Shown piece by piece: positions 9,426-16,970 of a stretch of 64,000 bases of DNA (within the stretch, counting starts at the first letter, position 1; every line of letters starts with the position of its first letter). Origin of the DNA: G963665005 sp963665005 (GTDB lineage: Bacteria > Bacillota > Clostridia > Christensenellales > SZUA-584); contig CAXXTQ010000001.1 in the NCBI GenBank assembly GCA_963665005.2, positions 1,240,001 through 1,304,000 on the forward strand. Reading direction: 5' to 3'. The notes under the pieces were generated by a model. It saw only the letters and a list, made by a program, of their open reading frames with translations. It had not been told where the DNA came from and did no database searches. Made by a program: the position numbers and the translations under genes.

Positions 9426-10064
9426 TTGGAATATAAAGCGGTTATTTTTGATTTGGACGGCGTTATCTGCCATACCGATAAATACCATTACCAGGCATGG
9501 AAAAAGATATCGGATGAACTTGGTATTTATTTTGATGAAAAAATCAATAATCTGCTGCGCGGAGTAAGCCGAATGCAAAGCTTTGAGATTATATTAAAGA
9601 CTTACAGCGGTAATATGGCTTATGAAGAAAAAGAAAGGTATATAGATAAAAAGAACAGGTATTACCGCGAACTGCTTATAAATTTATCTGAAAAAGACGT
9701 GAACGAAGATGTGCGATATACCTTAGAACAAATACGCAAGCGCGGTATAAAAATGGCGATAGGGTCTTCGAGCAGAAACGCCAAATTTATATTAGAGAGA
9801 ATTGGTTTAAAAGATTATTTTGACGCTGTGTCAGATGGTACAAACATAAGCCACAGCAAACCTGACCCGGAAGTTTTCATAAAAGCCAGCCAGTTTTTAG
9901 GCGTATTGCCGCATGAGTGCATTGTTGTAGAAGACGCAAAGGCGGGGATACAGGCGGCGGTTGCGGGTGGTATGGATTGTGCTGCAATAGGAGACGCGGC
10001 AGGCAGCGGTCTCGCGACTTACGACCTTGAGCGGCTTTCGGACCTTTTGCAATGGGTTATATAA
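9426..10064 (+). CDS. pgmB: Beta-phosphoglucomutase (HAD family)
   Basis: A 212-residue HAD enzyme that should convert beta-glucose 1-phosphate from the GH65 enzyme into glucose 6-phosphate. The nucleophile motif is DLDGVICHTDKYHYQAW (from about residue 9), followed by SSSRNA (about 114), SKPDPEVF (about 144) and VVEDAKAGIQAA (about 166). DxDGVI with a following TD-xxH-xxAW is typical of beta-PGM rather than of generic HAD phosphatases. The start is a TTG, nine bases after GGAGG. Last gene of the operon; a terminator follows. Confidence 0.9.
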   Translation: MEYKAVIFDLDGVICHTDKYHYQAWKKISDELGIYFDEKINNLLRGVSRMQSFEIILKTYSGNMAYEEKERYIDKKNRYYRELLINLSEKDVNEDVRYTLEQIRKRGIKMAIGSSSRNAKFILERIGLKDYFDAVSDGTNISHSKPDPEVFIKASQFLGVLPHECIVVEDAKAGIQAAVAGGMDCAAIGDAAGSGLATYDLERLSDLLQWVI

Positions 10065-10086
10065 AAGCAGCTCACTAGATGAGATT

Positions 10087-10125
10087 AAAAAACCGCCGAG
10101 AGCATATAGCTTTTCGACGGTTTTA
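10087..10125 (+). terminator. Rho-independent terminator of the trehalose operon
   Basis: AAAACCGCCGAGAGC pairs imperfectly with GCTTTTCGACGGTTTT around an ATATA loop. T-rich on both strands, so it may act in both directions. Confidence 0.75.
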
Positions 10126-10149
10126 ATTATGGCTTTTTTAGCCAGTTGA

Positions 10150-10188
10150 GCACGCGAAGCGTGCGAAATATTAACCCCCGGCCGGGGG
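10150..10188. repeat. Tandem GC-rich palindromes (REP-like element)
   Basis: GCACGC-GAA-GCGTGC at 10150-10164 and the perfect palindrome CCCCCGGCCGGGGG at 10175-10188 lie ten bases apart in AT-rich DNA. The second is framed by AATATT and ATATTT. They lie just downstream of the small minus-strand ORF and could terminate or protect its transcript. I see only one copy in the window. Confidence 0.55.
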
Positions 10189-10207
10189 ATATTTATTCCT
10201 GAAAATT

Positions 10208-10354
10208 TTATTTAAAGTTTATATTTTCCCACTTTTCCCCACGAAAATATGTTTTTTTATAGTCAACAACCAACCCGAGCAAATAAAGTATCACTCCGGT
10301 AGCAACACCGCTTAATATGGCTATTGTGTACTGATTGTTTAAAATCTCTTCCAT
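10208..10354 (-). CDS. Candidate 48-residue membrane peptide
   Basis: The frame starts at ATG 10352-10354 (an in-frame ATG two codons upstream is possible) and runs 48 codons. The product begins MEEILNNQ, has one hydrophobic span (about residues 9-30, rich in I, L, V, G) and a basic/polar tail (DYKKTYFRGEKW). A perfect promoter lies directly upstream, with its -10 box only six bases before the ATG, so the transcript would be leaderless or nearly so. Size, single span and charged tail resemble type I toxins and other small membrane peptides, but I recognise no family. Treat as a candidate. Confidence 0.45.
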   Translation of the reverse strand: MEEILNNQYTIAILSGVATGVILYLLGLVVDYKKTYFRGEKWENINFK

Positions 10355-10360
10355 ATATAC

Positions 10361-10389
10361 ATTATATTGTTTGTGCGTATTGTTGTCAA
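10361..10389 (-). promoter_or_regulatory. Perfect-consensus promoter in front of the small membrane peptide
   Basis: On the minus strand TTGACA (10389-10384) and TATAAT (10366-10361) are 17 bases apart. The predicted start of transcription falls on the ATG of the 48-codon ORF. Confidence 0.7.
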
Positions 10390-10782
10390 TAATAGCGAAA
10401 ATTAAATGCGAGCAATAAAAGCAGTAATTTCAGCGCAACGGCTTTTCGGACCGCTATATATGAATTCTCGCTATTTTTTTAATTATTCAGCGTTATCCCG
10501 CATATTACCGACTGTGTTATTACCGTCAGAAATAAAACTAATAGTTCGTTTTGCGTAAATGAATTAGACGGCAAACGGTATAAGCAACTGCTTAGGTTTT
10601 AAATCAACCTTAAGCCAAGCGTTAGGTTTAAGTGAATAGAGAAGATATGTTGGTAAATATATAGCGCTCGCCTATTTGCATACCATAATAATTATAATAA
10701 AAAGAAACCTATTTTGGATTGCTGTAAAAAGGTGTCCAATTTACATTTTCGCTTTATTTTTATTAAATGGCAAGCCTTTAGC
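10390..10782. other. Non-coding stretch with a long inverted repeat
   Basis: AATAGCGAAAATT (10391-10403) matches the complement of AATTCTCGCTATT (10463-10475) at 12 of 13 positions, and a run of T follows the second arm. This could be a plus-strand terminator with a large loop, or the product of a small RNA gene opposite the membrane-peptide promoter. The rest (10480-10782) is AT-rich, and I see no gene in it. Confidence 0.4.
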
Positions 10783-11553
10783 TTAATAATCCGAAGCAGA
10801 CATGCCTAGCTTTTTTGATAACTGAAACGCGATATCTTTTATGAACCCGGCATATTTTTCAATTTTTTCTTCGGAAAAGCGATTATTTGGCCCGGTTATT
10901 CCTATCGCGGCTATAGGATTAGAATTTTCATCGAGAACTGCAGAAGCAATACATTTAATTCCTTCAACAATCTCTTCGTTATCAATGGCATACCCTTTTT
11001 CTCGTATTTCTTGAAGCTCTGTCATTAATTCTTTTTTTGTTACTATGGTATTTGGCGTAAAGCGTTTTAACTCAATTTCGTCGATTATGACGTTTTGTTC
11101 GTGAACGCTGAGAAACGCTAAATAAGATTTACCGACCGCAGTACAATGCAGAGGGTCTTCTGTGCCGATATTCGCAGTAAGATTGATAAGTCCGCGGCTG
11201 TTTTGAGCATCTATTGTAATAATGGTGTTTCTGTGTGTTGTGATACACAGCTGTGCGCTTTCCTGCGTTTCGGAAACAAGCTCTGCAAGATATGGGCGTG
11301 CCAGTTTAACCAGATTCGTATTATCAAGCAATGTCGGTTTATATCGTAAAAGGCCGATGCCCAATCTGTATCTTTTTGAGCTCTTATCTTTGTCGACAAG
11401 TTCGTTTTTTGTCAAGGCAGTCAGCAGACGGTAAATAGAGCTCTTATTCATATGTGTAAGGTTGGCAATCTGTGTCAAAGTAAGCTGCCCGTGTTCTTTT
11501 AAAGTATCTAAAATCACAATTGCATCATTAAGCGTTTTACTAATTGTAATCAC
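10783..11553 (-). CDS. IclR-family transcriptional regulator
   Basis: A 256-residue protein with an N-terminal winged helix (LTLTQIANLTHMNKSSIYRLL, about residues 25-45) and a C-terminal IclR effector domain (about 85-250; LHCTAVGKSYLA, IASAVLDENSNPIAAIGITGP). GTG start. It is divergent from the Gfo/Idh/MocA gene at 11903. The intergenic region carries its own perfect promoter overlapped by an inverted repeat, and a second repeat closer to the plus-strand gene. It therefore probably controls itself and the 11.9-13.6 kb genes in response to a small acid or sugar derivative. Confidence 0.88.
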   Translation of the reverse strand: MITISKTLNDAIVILDTLKEHGQLTLTQIANLTHMNKSSIYRLLTALTKNELVDKDKSSKRYRLGIGLLRYKPTLLDNTNLVKLARPYLAELVSETQESAQLCITTHRNTIITIDAQNSRGLINLTANIGTEDPLHCTAVGKSYLAFLSVHEQNVIIDEIELKRFTPNTIVTKKELMTELQEIREKGYAIDNEEIVEGIKCIASAVLDENSNPIAAIGITGPNNRFSEEKIEKYAGFIKDIAFQLSKKLGMSASDY

Positions 11554-11579
11554 CTGCTTTTTTATTAGATTTCATGCTC

Positions 11580-11618
11580 ATTATAGTATTATAAATAATT
11601 ATTGTCAATGGGGACAAT
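11580..11618 (-). promoter_or_regulatory. Perfect promoter of the iclR gene with overlapping inverted repeat
   Basis: Minus strand: TTGACA (11608-11603), 17-base spacer, TATAAT (11585-11580). The -35 box lies inside ATTGTC-N6-GACAAT (11601-11618), a plausible autoregulatory operator. Confidence 0.6.
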
Positions 11619-11755
11619 TTCATAATTAAGAATAAGGTTTCAATATATAAAATAATTATTGATAATAATTGCTGTTAGTAGATTTTTAAAATATACAAAA
11701 ATATTTTATAAAATGAAAAAATATATACATATATATAGGAAGTAGATAGAAATAA

Positions 11756-11770
11756 TTTCATATAGTGAAA
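11756..11770. promoter_or_regulatory. Candidate IclR operator
   Basis: TTTCA-TATAG-TGAAA is a perfect 5-bp inverted repeat, about 130 bases before the dehydrogenase start. The form resembles operators of KdgR-like IclR regulators. The surrounding 11619-11902 is otherwise very AT-rich with no gene. Confidence 0.35.
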
Positions 11771-11902
11771 AGAAATATAAATAAATAAAATTATTTTAGA
11801 AAAATAAAAGGTATATTGCTAGAGTGTGTCGAATACATGGGGCATAAAAACAAAATAAGACTTCAAATAATGAAACTCTATCTAATAAGGAGACAAACAT
11901 TA

Positions 11903-12925
11903 ATGAAAAACAAAATTGATTCAAAGGATTGGGAGGTAAACGTACCTCAAACGAGACTGGCCGTTATAGGAGCGGGTACGCATACAACAAATATGCTTCT
12001 TCCGAGTTTAAGTTTTCTGGATTTCGTTGAAAGAGTCGCGATATGTGACATTGATAATCAACGTGCAGAATTCATTGCTAAGAGATTCGGATTTGAAAAG
12101 ACGTACACCGACTACAATGAGATGTTTAGAAAAGAAAAGCTAGACGGCGTTATAGTATGTATAAACGCGGCTGTCCATCCCAAAGTAGTTAACGACGCTA
12201 TGATGGCGGGGCTTGATGTTTTTGTAGAAAAGCCGGTAAGTATTACGCCTGAGGAAACAAGAGACCTTTGGTGTAAATCTCAGGAGTTAGGCAGAGTTGT
12301 AATGGTCGACCATCAAAAAAGAGGAGCTATCGCATATAGAAAAGCGATGGATATCGTTTCTCAAAAAGAGTTCGGCGAAGTGATGATGATAGAAGCAAAA
12401 GCACATGGTTACTCTTACGAAACCTTACTTACATGTCTTCTTGAATGGCACAGCCATGCGGTAGATATATTAAGAGCTTTCGGCGGGGATATTGCAGAGA
12501 TGAAAGTTATGGGAAAAAGAAAAGGCAAAAACCGTTGTGCCGTAGCCTTGGTTTGCAAGTTCGAAAGCGGAGTCGTGGGGACGGCGAACTGGGGAACGGA
12601 AGGAAACCGCGGATATTTCTGTGAGAGACTAGAGGTAGTGGGGCAGTCGTGCGGTGTGATTGTAGAAAACGCACGTAAGGTTACATATTATGAAGAAAAT
12701 AATTCTCATGTTTGGGAGAGTGACTGGGCTCCGCTCAGTGTAAATATGACTCATGTTCTTGATGGGTATGTAGAAAACATCAAGAATTTCTGTGAAGCAG
12801 TTCACACGAGAGAAGTACCAAAACCCAGTCTGTATGACGAATGGAAAAACATAGAAATACTGCACGAAATTTGTGATCAGCTTGGGTTTGAAAAAGAATG
12901 GAAAGTTGTAATAGGAGAAAGGTAG
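11903..12925 (+). CDS. Gfo/Idh/MocA-family NAD(P)-dependent dehydrogenase
   Basis: A 340-residue oxidoreductase. The Rossmann fold begins at LAVIGAGTH (about residues 16-24), the family's EKP motif is in FVEKPVSIT (about 107), and an EWHSHAVDIL segment near 179 supplies the H-x3-D catalytic pair. I start at ATG 11903, after AAGGAG, and drop an N-terminal extension without a ribosome site. It is followed 10 bases later by a broken FAD-oxidase gene and is divergent from iclR. Substrates of this family are sugars, inositols or their acids; nothing here fixes which. Confidence 0.85.
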   Translation: MKNKIDSKDWEVNVPQTRLAVIGAGTHTTNMLLPSLSFLDFVERVAICDIDNQRAEFIAKRFGFEKTYTDYNEMFRKEKLDGVIVCINAAVHPKVVNDAMMAGLDVFVEKPVSITPEETRDLWCKSQELGRVVMVDHQKRGAIAYRKAMDIVSQKEFGEVMMIEAKAHGYSYETLLTCLLEWHSHAVDILRAFGGDIAEMKVMGKRKGKNRCAVALVCKFESGVVGTANWGTEGNRGYFCERLEVVGQSCGVIVENARKVTYYEENNSHVWESDWAPLSVNMTHVLDGYVENIKNFCEAVHTREVPKPSLYDEWKNIEILHEICDQLGFEKEWKVVIGER

Positions 12926-12935
12926 GTAGCAGCAG

Positions 12936-13566
12936 TTGAGCAAGACATTAAAACAATTTTTGATGTACGATGAATTAAAAGACATCGTCGGGAAAGCAAA
13001 CATAACGGATATAGAATGTGACCTTGATACATATTCCGTAGACGTATGGTGGCCGGCAAGAATGTGGGCAGACAAAGGATGCAAACGCCCGACTCCCGAT
13101 GTTGTTGTGTTTCCGCAAACGGCAGAAGAGGTTTCGCAGATTGTAAAATATGCGAATCGAAACAGCATACCGGTTATTCCGAGAGGAGCAGGCGCAGGAG
13201 GCCTTGGCGGCGTACTGGCACTTGACGGCGGAATAGTAATCGATATGAAAAAAATGTGTGAAATTATCGATCTTGATGAGGTAAGTTATAACGTAACTGC
13301 ACAGACGGGCATAATGCAGATAGACCTTGAGACATATTTGAATGACAGGGGATATACATTGAACCATTTCCCTGCATCAATGTACTGCTCATCTTTGGGC
13401 GGGTTTTTATCCTGCAGAGGTTCGGGGCATTTTTCCAGTAAATACGGAAAAATCGAAGATATGCTTTTAGGCCTTCAGGCGGTATTACCTTCGGGAGAAA
13501 TAGTTAACAGCCTTCCCGTACCCGTTCATTCGACCGGGCCAAGCTATGAAAAGCTGTTTCTTGGAG
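12936..13566 (+). pseudogene. GlcD-like FAD-binding oxidase, truncated by an IS remnant
   Basis: The first 210 residues match the FAD-binding type 4 domain of GlcD/D-lactate dehydrogenase enzymes: PTPDVVVFPQTAEEVSQIV, then PVIPRGAGAGGLGG, then SYEKLFLG. In the family, LFLG continues into GSEGTLGI. Here the frame runs instead into VRVPRKLVRS, encoded by IS sequence, and stops at 13598. The whole C-terminal half is missing downstream, so the gene was cut and its remainder deleted. TTG start after AGGTAGG. Upstream Gfo/Idh/MocA dehydrogenase is intact. Confidence 0.85.
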
Positions 13567-13858
13567 TGAGGGTCCCCCGAAAACTGGTTAGATCATAATG
13601 TTAGTAATTTCGGCAATCAGCTGGTAGTAAATGGATACAGGATTTCATCTCCAAAGCGTAATCTCTTGGAGTTAAGTTCCCTAGGGAACTGTGCGGCCGA
13701 AACTTGTAATCCGTTCTCCTTGCCTCTAGTTTACTTCTTGTATCGTCCATGGATAAGATCCAATTGGTATTTAAACACTCATCCCTTAGACTACCATTAA
13801 AGGACTCAATATGGGCATTGTCGGTAGGCTTGCCGGGTCTAGAGAAATCAAGTTTAAT
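13567..13858 (-). mobile_element. IS3-family transposase (OrfB) C-terminal remnant
   Basis: Minus-strand translation from 13858 to the stop at 13601-13603 gives the OrfB C-terminus, including DFSRPGKPTDNAHIESFNG, LRDECLN and RPHSSLGNLTPRDYA. This includes the final catalytic glutamate region of the DDE fold. The element's end appears to be TGAGGGTCCCCCGAAAACTGG at about 13567. Everything upstream in the transposase, including OrfA, is gone, so it cannot move. Confidence 0.88.
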
Positions 13859-13938
13859 AGCAGATGCTTGAATAACTTATTAAAGATTTACTTATGCGGT
13901 TGAGCTTTTTCACAAAAAAATTTTCAGACCCGAAAAAA

Positions 13939-13974
13939 AAATGCAGAACCAGTATTCTAACCGGCTCTGCATTT
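13939..13974. terminator. Bidirectional terminator
   Basis: AAATGCAGAaCC and its near-complement GGcTCTGCATTT flank a short loop, with A-run before and T-rich DNA after. It probably ends the minus-strand M24 gene as well. Confidence 0.7.
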
Positions 13975-14002
13975 ATAAGCTATGTAAAAATTAATTAGTA
14001 GT

Positions 14003-15151
14003 TTAGTCAATCACAAGCATACCCGGGCGCTCAAACGTGACGCCGTTTATAGTCTTTTTAACTTTCGGGAAGCTTACAGGTTTTGTGACCATTAGCGGGC
14101 CTTCTTCGGTTACAATAAACGCATCTTCCGTTTTTGTTCCGTCTATAACTGGTTGATAGCAATAACATTGGTTAAGTTGAGTGATATTATGAACGTTTTC
14201 TGAAACGCCGTAGTAACGGTTATAATAACTCTGAGGACCGCCCTGAGCGTGTCTGTAATACATTTCACCAAACCCTGCCTCTTCAAGAAGCTTTTTGCCA
14301 AGCATATGTGGAACAAGCTCGTCAACGCCCGGTTTGGTTGCTTCTATCATGCTGCATTCGATTTCTACATTAGTGTCAAATTGATCAAGAAGTTCTGATG
14401 GAGGAGTCCCTATGTAAACAAGCCTTGTTGTCGTTGTTATCAAGCCTTTATACCTTCCGTTACACGACACCATCAAAGTATTTTCCAGTTTCTTTGATGT
14501 TGGGACTGCATGTCTGTAATTAAGAATACGGTCTCCTGTCGCAACAAGGAAAAGAACCTGATCAATACCTTTGGGCCAAAGTGCTTTTGCAACTCCGCCT
14601 GCAATTTCATACTCCGTCATGCCGGGTTTTACTGTAGCTAAATATTGTTCCAACGCTTTAGACATGGTATCTCCAAGATACTGATAGCGGCAGATCTCGT
14701 TGTAAGTAAGAGAAAAATGCAACGGTAGAATTTTATCTTGTATCATTTTAGCTTTGCTGAAACAGACATCAGCTCCAACTTTCTCGATACTTCCAACAAT
14801 ATCTATAATCATCTGCTCGTTTTTATTCTCATACCATGCTTGAGATAATACTTTGAAGCCAAGTTCTTCAAGGTGCTGCTCTTCTTTCATACGGCTTTCT
14901 TCTATTATATTTGTAATAGCGTATCTGCTGCCGTCTCTTGTAATAAGTATTGCGGTTACAGAGTCTTCTATGCAGGATGTAACAACTCCGTTTGCGCCCG
15001 CTGTTATCCATGAAAAATTAGATTGGCGAGTAAGATACAAAGCATCTAAATTTTCTTCATGAAGCAGATTGATTACTCTGTTTACTTTGATATCAATCTC
15101 TTCTTTTCTTCCCTTGATACTTAAGTCTTCCTTGTAAAGTTTGCTGTTCAT
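14003..15151 (-). CDS. M24 (creatinase/aminopeptidase P fold) protein lacking most metal ligands
   Basis: A 382-residue protein with a creatinase N-domain (about residues 20-150) and a pita-bread C-domain (about 165-360). Active M24 peptidases use D, D, H, E, E as metal ligands. Here the D-x-G...D-x-T segment reads VSCNGRYKGLITTTTR, the histidine is kept in RHAQGGPQ, the first glutamate position reads CYCYQPVI, and the last is kept in TEDAFIVTEEG. Three of five ligands are gone, as in creatinase, so this is probably a metal-free hydrolase or binding protein rather than a peptidase. It is divergent from the alcohol dehydrogenase gene with LacI-type operators between. Good ribosome site GGAGG. 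Confidence 0.75.
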   Translation of the reverse strand: MNSKLYKEDLSIKGRKEEIDIKVNRVINLLHEENLDALYLTRQSNFSWITAGANGVVTSCIEDSVTAILITRDGSRYAITNIIEESRMKEEQHLEELGFKVLSQAWYENKNEQMIIDIVGSIEKVGADVCFSKAKMIQDKILPLHFSLTYNEICRYQYLGDTMSKALEQYLATVKPGMTEYEIAGGVAKALWPKGIDQVLFLVATGDRILNYRHAVPTSKKLENTLMVSCNGRYKGLITTTTRLVYIGTPPSELLDQFDTNVEIECSMIEATKPGVDELVPHMLGKKLLEEAGFGEMYYRHAQGGPQSYYNRYYGVSENVHNITQLNQCYCYQPVIDGTKTEDAFIVTEEGPLMVTKPVSFPKVKKTINGVTFERPGMLVID

Positions 15152-15231
15152 TTTATTTCCTCCATGTATTATATAAATTATTCAGGCAACCTTAAAGTTT
15201 AGTTGTCATCGTTAAGCCGCACTATGACGTG

Positions 15232-15243
15232 GGGAACGTTACC
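15232..15243. promoter_or_regulatory. LacI-type operator, site A
   Basis: GGGAACGTTACC, centred on AACGTT, 81 bases before the M24-fold gene. One of five related sites in this locus. The rest of 15152-15490 holds the divergent promoters and no gene. Confidence 0.6.
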
Positions 15244-15380
15244 ATGCATTCTTGGATAACTTCGACAAAAATAAATTAAATCCTTTATTTCTGTTCATTT
15301 TTTTGTAATGCCAAGATATTTATTTAAAAAGCATTATCTTTTGCAGGATATTTGGACATTGATATAGAACTTCTCATTTA

Positions 15381-15428
15381 GGGAACGTTCCAAATTTTTA
15401 TTGACAAGAGAAAAATACATGATACTAT
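15381..15428 (+). promoter_or_regulatory. Promoter of the alcohol dehydrogenase gene with LacI-type operator, site B
   Basis: GGGAACGTTCCA (15381-15392) lies 8 bases upstream of TTGACA (15401-15406). TACTAT at 15423-15428 is the likely -10 (16-base spacer). The start codon is at 15491 after AAGGAGG. Confidence 0.6.
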
Positions 15429-15490
15429 TATAGCATGAAAGTACATTGTTTACTGATTGTGAATTGTGTAAAAGAACAAGGAGGTAAGAT

Positions 15491-16519
15491 ATGAAAGAAA
15501 CGATGCGGGCAGCAGTATTCAAAGGAAATGGAATTCTGGAAATTGAGGAGGTTAAGGTTCCCAAGATAAAAAAGCCAGACGATCTTATAATCGAAATAGA
15601 GATGTGTTCTATATGCGGAACCGACGTTCACATAATGTCTGTGCCTCCCGGATACATAGCTGATGAAAATACAATACTCGGACATGAGTTGGTTGGTAAA
15701 GTAGTGGAAGTCGGAAGCGGTGTTAAAATGATTAAGGTAGGTGACAGGGTAGTAACAAACCCGAATGATTATTGCGGAGTGTGTGAATACTGCCAGAAAA
15801 ATCTGCCTAACTTATGTAAGAACATAATACCTATGGGAATAAACGCAGACGGCGGTTTTACAGAATACGTCTGTGCATCCGAAAGAGTAGCGCATAAGAT
15901 TGCGGACGACCTTCCTTCGGAGATTGCGTCTTTTGCAGAGCCGCTGGCATGCCTCATGAATGCAAAGAACAAGATACATGTAAATCCGGCAGACAGCGTT
16001 CTTGTAATGGGCGCAGGCACAATAGGTCTTATGTTCATTCAGGTTTTGAAAGCTGCAGGGGCATATCCTATAATTGCTTCAGAGCCAACTGAACTGCGCA
16101 GGGAATACGCAAAAAAATGCGGCGCTGATTATGTTGTAAATCCTCTGGAAGAGAATCTCGATGAATTCGTTAAAGAAAAGACCGGTATTGGCGCAGACTA
16201 TGCTGTTGATGTTGTTGGTTCGCAGATATGGGAAGGCATTAAGTGCGTAAGAAAAGGCGGAACAGTTCTTCTGTTTGGATTTAACGGCAAAGCCAAACCT
16301 TGTTTCGAACAATACCATATAACTAATAAGGAAGTCGCTGTACTTGGCACTTGGCTAGCGAATGCATCCTTTCCGCAGGCTGTACAGATACTGGAAAGCG
16401 GCGTGCTCGACCTTAAACCTCTTATAACTCATGTGCTTCCGCTCGAAAAAACCGCCGAAGGCATAGAGATATTACGCAAGGGCGAAGGCATAGAGATACT
16501 TATTGACCCAAGGATTTAA
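15491..16519 (+). CDS. Zinc-dependent medium-chain alcohol/polyol dehydrogenase
   Basis: A 342-residue MDR enzyme. Catalytic zinc ligands appear in CSICGTDVH (about residue 38) and GHELVGKVVEVG (about 64). Four structural-zinc cysteines are in CGVCEYCQKNLPNLC (about 97-111). The NAD site GAGTIGL is near 175. It should oxidise a secondary alcohol of a sugar or polyol. It lies 13 bases before the mutarotase gene and under operator site B, so it belongs to the LacI-controlled deoxysugar locus. In that setting a sugar 1-dehydrogenase or a lactaldehyde/diol step is possible. Confidence 0.85.
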   Translation: MKETMRAAVFKGNGILEIEEVKVPKIKKPDDLIIEIEMCSICGTDVHIMSVPPGYIADENTILGHELVGKVVEVGSGVKMIKVGDRVVTNPNDYCGVCEYCQKNLPNLCKNIIPMGINADGGFTEYVCASERVAHKIADDLPSEIASFAEPLACLMNAKNKIHVNPADSVLVMGAGTIGLMFIQVLKAAGAYPIIASEPTELRREYAKKCGADYVVNPLEENLDEFVKEKTGIGADYAVDVVGSQIWEGIKCVRKGGTVLLFGFNGKAKPCFEQYHITNKEVAVLGTWLANASFPQAVQILESGVLDLKPLITHVLPLEKTAEGIEILRKGEGIEILIDPRI

Positions 16520-16532
16520 CGGGAGGTAAAAA

Positions 16533-16880
16533 ATGAATAGATACTGTTTCATTATCGAAATAAATGAAGACCAGATGGAAGATTACGTACAGCTTCATAA
16601 AGACCCATGGCCGGAGACCCTGCAGGGGCTAAAAGACGCCGGCGCTCAAGAACTGTTAATCTACAGGTATAAAAATTTTTCAATACTGTTTTGGGAATGT
16701 GAGGACATCAACGAAGTGTACCGTAAATGGGGCGCTAACGAGACATGCCCGAAATGGAACGCAAGGCTCGCAAAAGCTTATAAAGTTTCTCCAAGCATAG
16801 ACGGCTCGGACGATGTGGACACACTTGAGAAGATTTTTGATCTTAACCAGCAGCTTGAAGGAAAACTGGAACAATTTTAA
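16533..16880 (+). CDS. L-rhamnose mutarotase family protein
   Basis: A 115-residue protein of the RhaM/L-fucose mutarotase family, dimeric ferredoxin-like enzymes that interconvert sugar anomers. Typical features are the N-terminal RYCFIIEINEDQMEDYVQLH with the following PWPE, the central IYRYKNFSILFWECED and CPKWNARLA. Start ATG after GGGAGG. Downstream of the alcohol dehydrogenase and upstream of a terminator. Together with the rhamnulokinase-like gene at 25416 it points to L-rhamnose or a related 6-deoxyhexose. Confidence 0.8.
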   Translation: MNRYCFIIEINEDQMEDYVQLHKDPWPETLQGLKDAGAQELLIYRYKNFSILFWECEDINEVYRKWGANETCPKWNARLAKAYKVSPSIDGSDDVDTLEKIFDLNQQLEGKLEQF

Positions 16881-16914
16881 ATAACCTTCCAATATCTTTG
16901 GCAGGTTCCATTAT

Positions 16915-16948
16915 TAAAAAAAGGCACAGTTAATTCTGTGCCTTTTTT
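16915..16948. terminator. Rho-independent terminator between convergent genes
   Basis: AAAAAGGCACAG and CTGTGCCTTTTTT form a perfect 12-bp stem around TTAATT. Works for the mutarotase gene and for the convergent lacI-type gene. Confidence 0.88.
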
Positions 16949-16970
16949 ATGCTGAGAATATTATATTTTA

